Origin: Haematobacter missouriensis
GTDB lineage: Bacteria; Pseudomonadota; Alphaproteobacteria; Rhodobacterales; Rhodobacteraceae
Length of the DNA stretch: 64,000 nt
Assembly: GCF_000740775.1 (NCBI RefSeq)
Contig: NZ_JFGS01000003.1
Span: 272,385-336,384, forward strand
Reading direction: 5' to 3'
Under the pieces are notes generated by a model. The model was not told the origin of the DNA. It saw nothing but the letters and a program-made list of their open reading frames with translations, and ran no database searches. Numbering within the stretch: the stretch's first letter is position 1; every line of letters begins with the position of its first letter. Below, in pieces: positions 63,703-64,000 of the stretch. The translations under genes and the position numbers were made by a program.

Positions 63703-64000
63703 TGAACACGCTGCGGGAGACGCGTGCGGCAAAGGTCGCGGAGATGCGCGGCCTTTCGGACGCGGCGCTCGCAGCCAATCGCGACCTGGACGAAGGTGAA
63801 CGCCGGCGCTTCGATGCGCGGGAGGGTGAGGTGCGCGGCCTCGCCGGCCGGATCACCGATGCCGAGAAGATCGCCGAGTTCGAGCGGTTCGAAGCCTTGG
63901 ACGAGCGCGTGTCCGGGGCTGACATGTCGCGTGAGCTGCGCAGCTATAGCGTGGCGAAAGCGCTCTCCGAATGCAGATTCCGAGGTTATCCGGCCAGGCA
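63702..64000 (+). CDS. HK97-type phage major capsid protein, N-terminal fragment
   Basis: An open frame of 99 codons running to the window edge. The translation begins VNTLRETRAAKVAEM and continues with RDLDEGERRRFDAREGEVR and SREL-SYSVAKALSE; this is the coiled N-terminal scaffold region of HK97-family capsid precursors. After ALSE the usual continuation (AAEGRLTG-like) is replaced by a different stretch (CRFRGYPAR), so the fragment may end in a second junction. GTG 63702 overlaps the IS end; the original promoter and upstream portal/protease genes are absent. Confidence 0.75.
   Translation, partial: MNTLRETRAAKVAEMRGLSDAALAANRDLDEGERRRFDAREGEVRGLAGRITDAEKIAEFERFEALDERVSGADMSRELRSYSVAKALSECRFRGYPAR

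Noticed and set aside
1..64000. CRISPR array, riboswitch, rRNA, replication origin
   Set aside because: No regularly spaced direct repeats, no conserved riboswitch core or rRNA segment, and no dnaA-box cluster was noticed; the only tandem repeats are degenerate 15-bp units at 35.8 kb.

Overview
The window is GC-rich, densely packed DNA with many stop/start overlaps between genes. Its content points to an alphaproteobacterium, most likely a member of the Rhodobacteraceae: a MaeB-type malic enzyme fused to a phosphotransacetylase domain, a PQQ-dehydrogenase/ABC-transporter gene set, paired MerR regulators beside fatty-acid oxidation genes, and abundant TRAP transporters. No rRNA, CRISPR array or plasmid origin is visible. 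The taxonomic placement is inferred from gene content, not from a marker-gene search.

Layout. 1-5.5 kb: 5' part of carB (minus), a CPBP-type membrane protein, cyclopropane-fatty-acid synthase, aspS, and a BglII/BstYI-type restriction endonuclease translationally coupled to aspS. 5.5-7.4 kb: a gene-poor stretch with a 157-bp inverted-repeat element, then an MT-A70 adenine methyltransferase that could partner the endonuclease. 7.5-10.4 kb: a sigma54-dependent response regulator and its hybrid histidine kinase. 10.5-14.7 kb: propionyl-CoA synthetase and malic enzyme. 14.9-19.6 kb: a nucleoside-salvage operon (cdd-deoA-deoB-add-upp) with overlapping genes. 19.6-30 kb: a SPOR protein, an M48-like pseudo-protease, a beta-oxidation operon (fadJ-type, thiolase, GST, acyl-CoA dehydrogenase), two MerR regulators with a palindromic operator, two PaaI thioesterases and a site-2-protease-like protein without its zinc motif. 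30-37.5 kb: a PQQ alcohol-oxidation locus (two periplasmic binding proteins, a quinoprotein dehydrogenase with a lanthanide-type Asp, a cytochrome c, and an ABC-2 exporter) containing a puzzling 1.3-kb low-complexity repeat segment. 37.5-41 kb: arsC-like gene, pyrD, DUF952 and a periplasmic 5'-nucleotidase.

From tRNA-Gly(TCC) at 41.3 kb onwards the character changes. A lone hypothetical gene and AT-richer non-coding DNA lead into a roughly 20-kb catabolic island (43.0-63.2 kb). It holds a CoA-transferase, two acyl-CoA dehydrogenases, three MaoC proteins, three DapA-superfamily lyases (two of an unusual subfamily), an HpcH-type aldolase, a hydantoinase, a tautomerase, DUF3830, an acyl-CoA ligase, two complete TRAP transporters with similar binding proteins, and LysR and GntR regulators. 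I read it as uptake and CoA-dependent breakdown of one or two related organic acids or cyclic amides whose identity cannot be read from sequence. The island ends at a truncated IS5-type transposase lying exactly against the start codon of a phage HK97-type capsid gene fragment, so the right border is a mobile-DNA junction.
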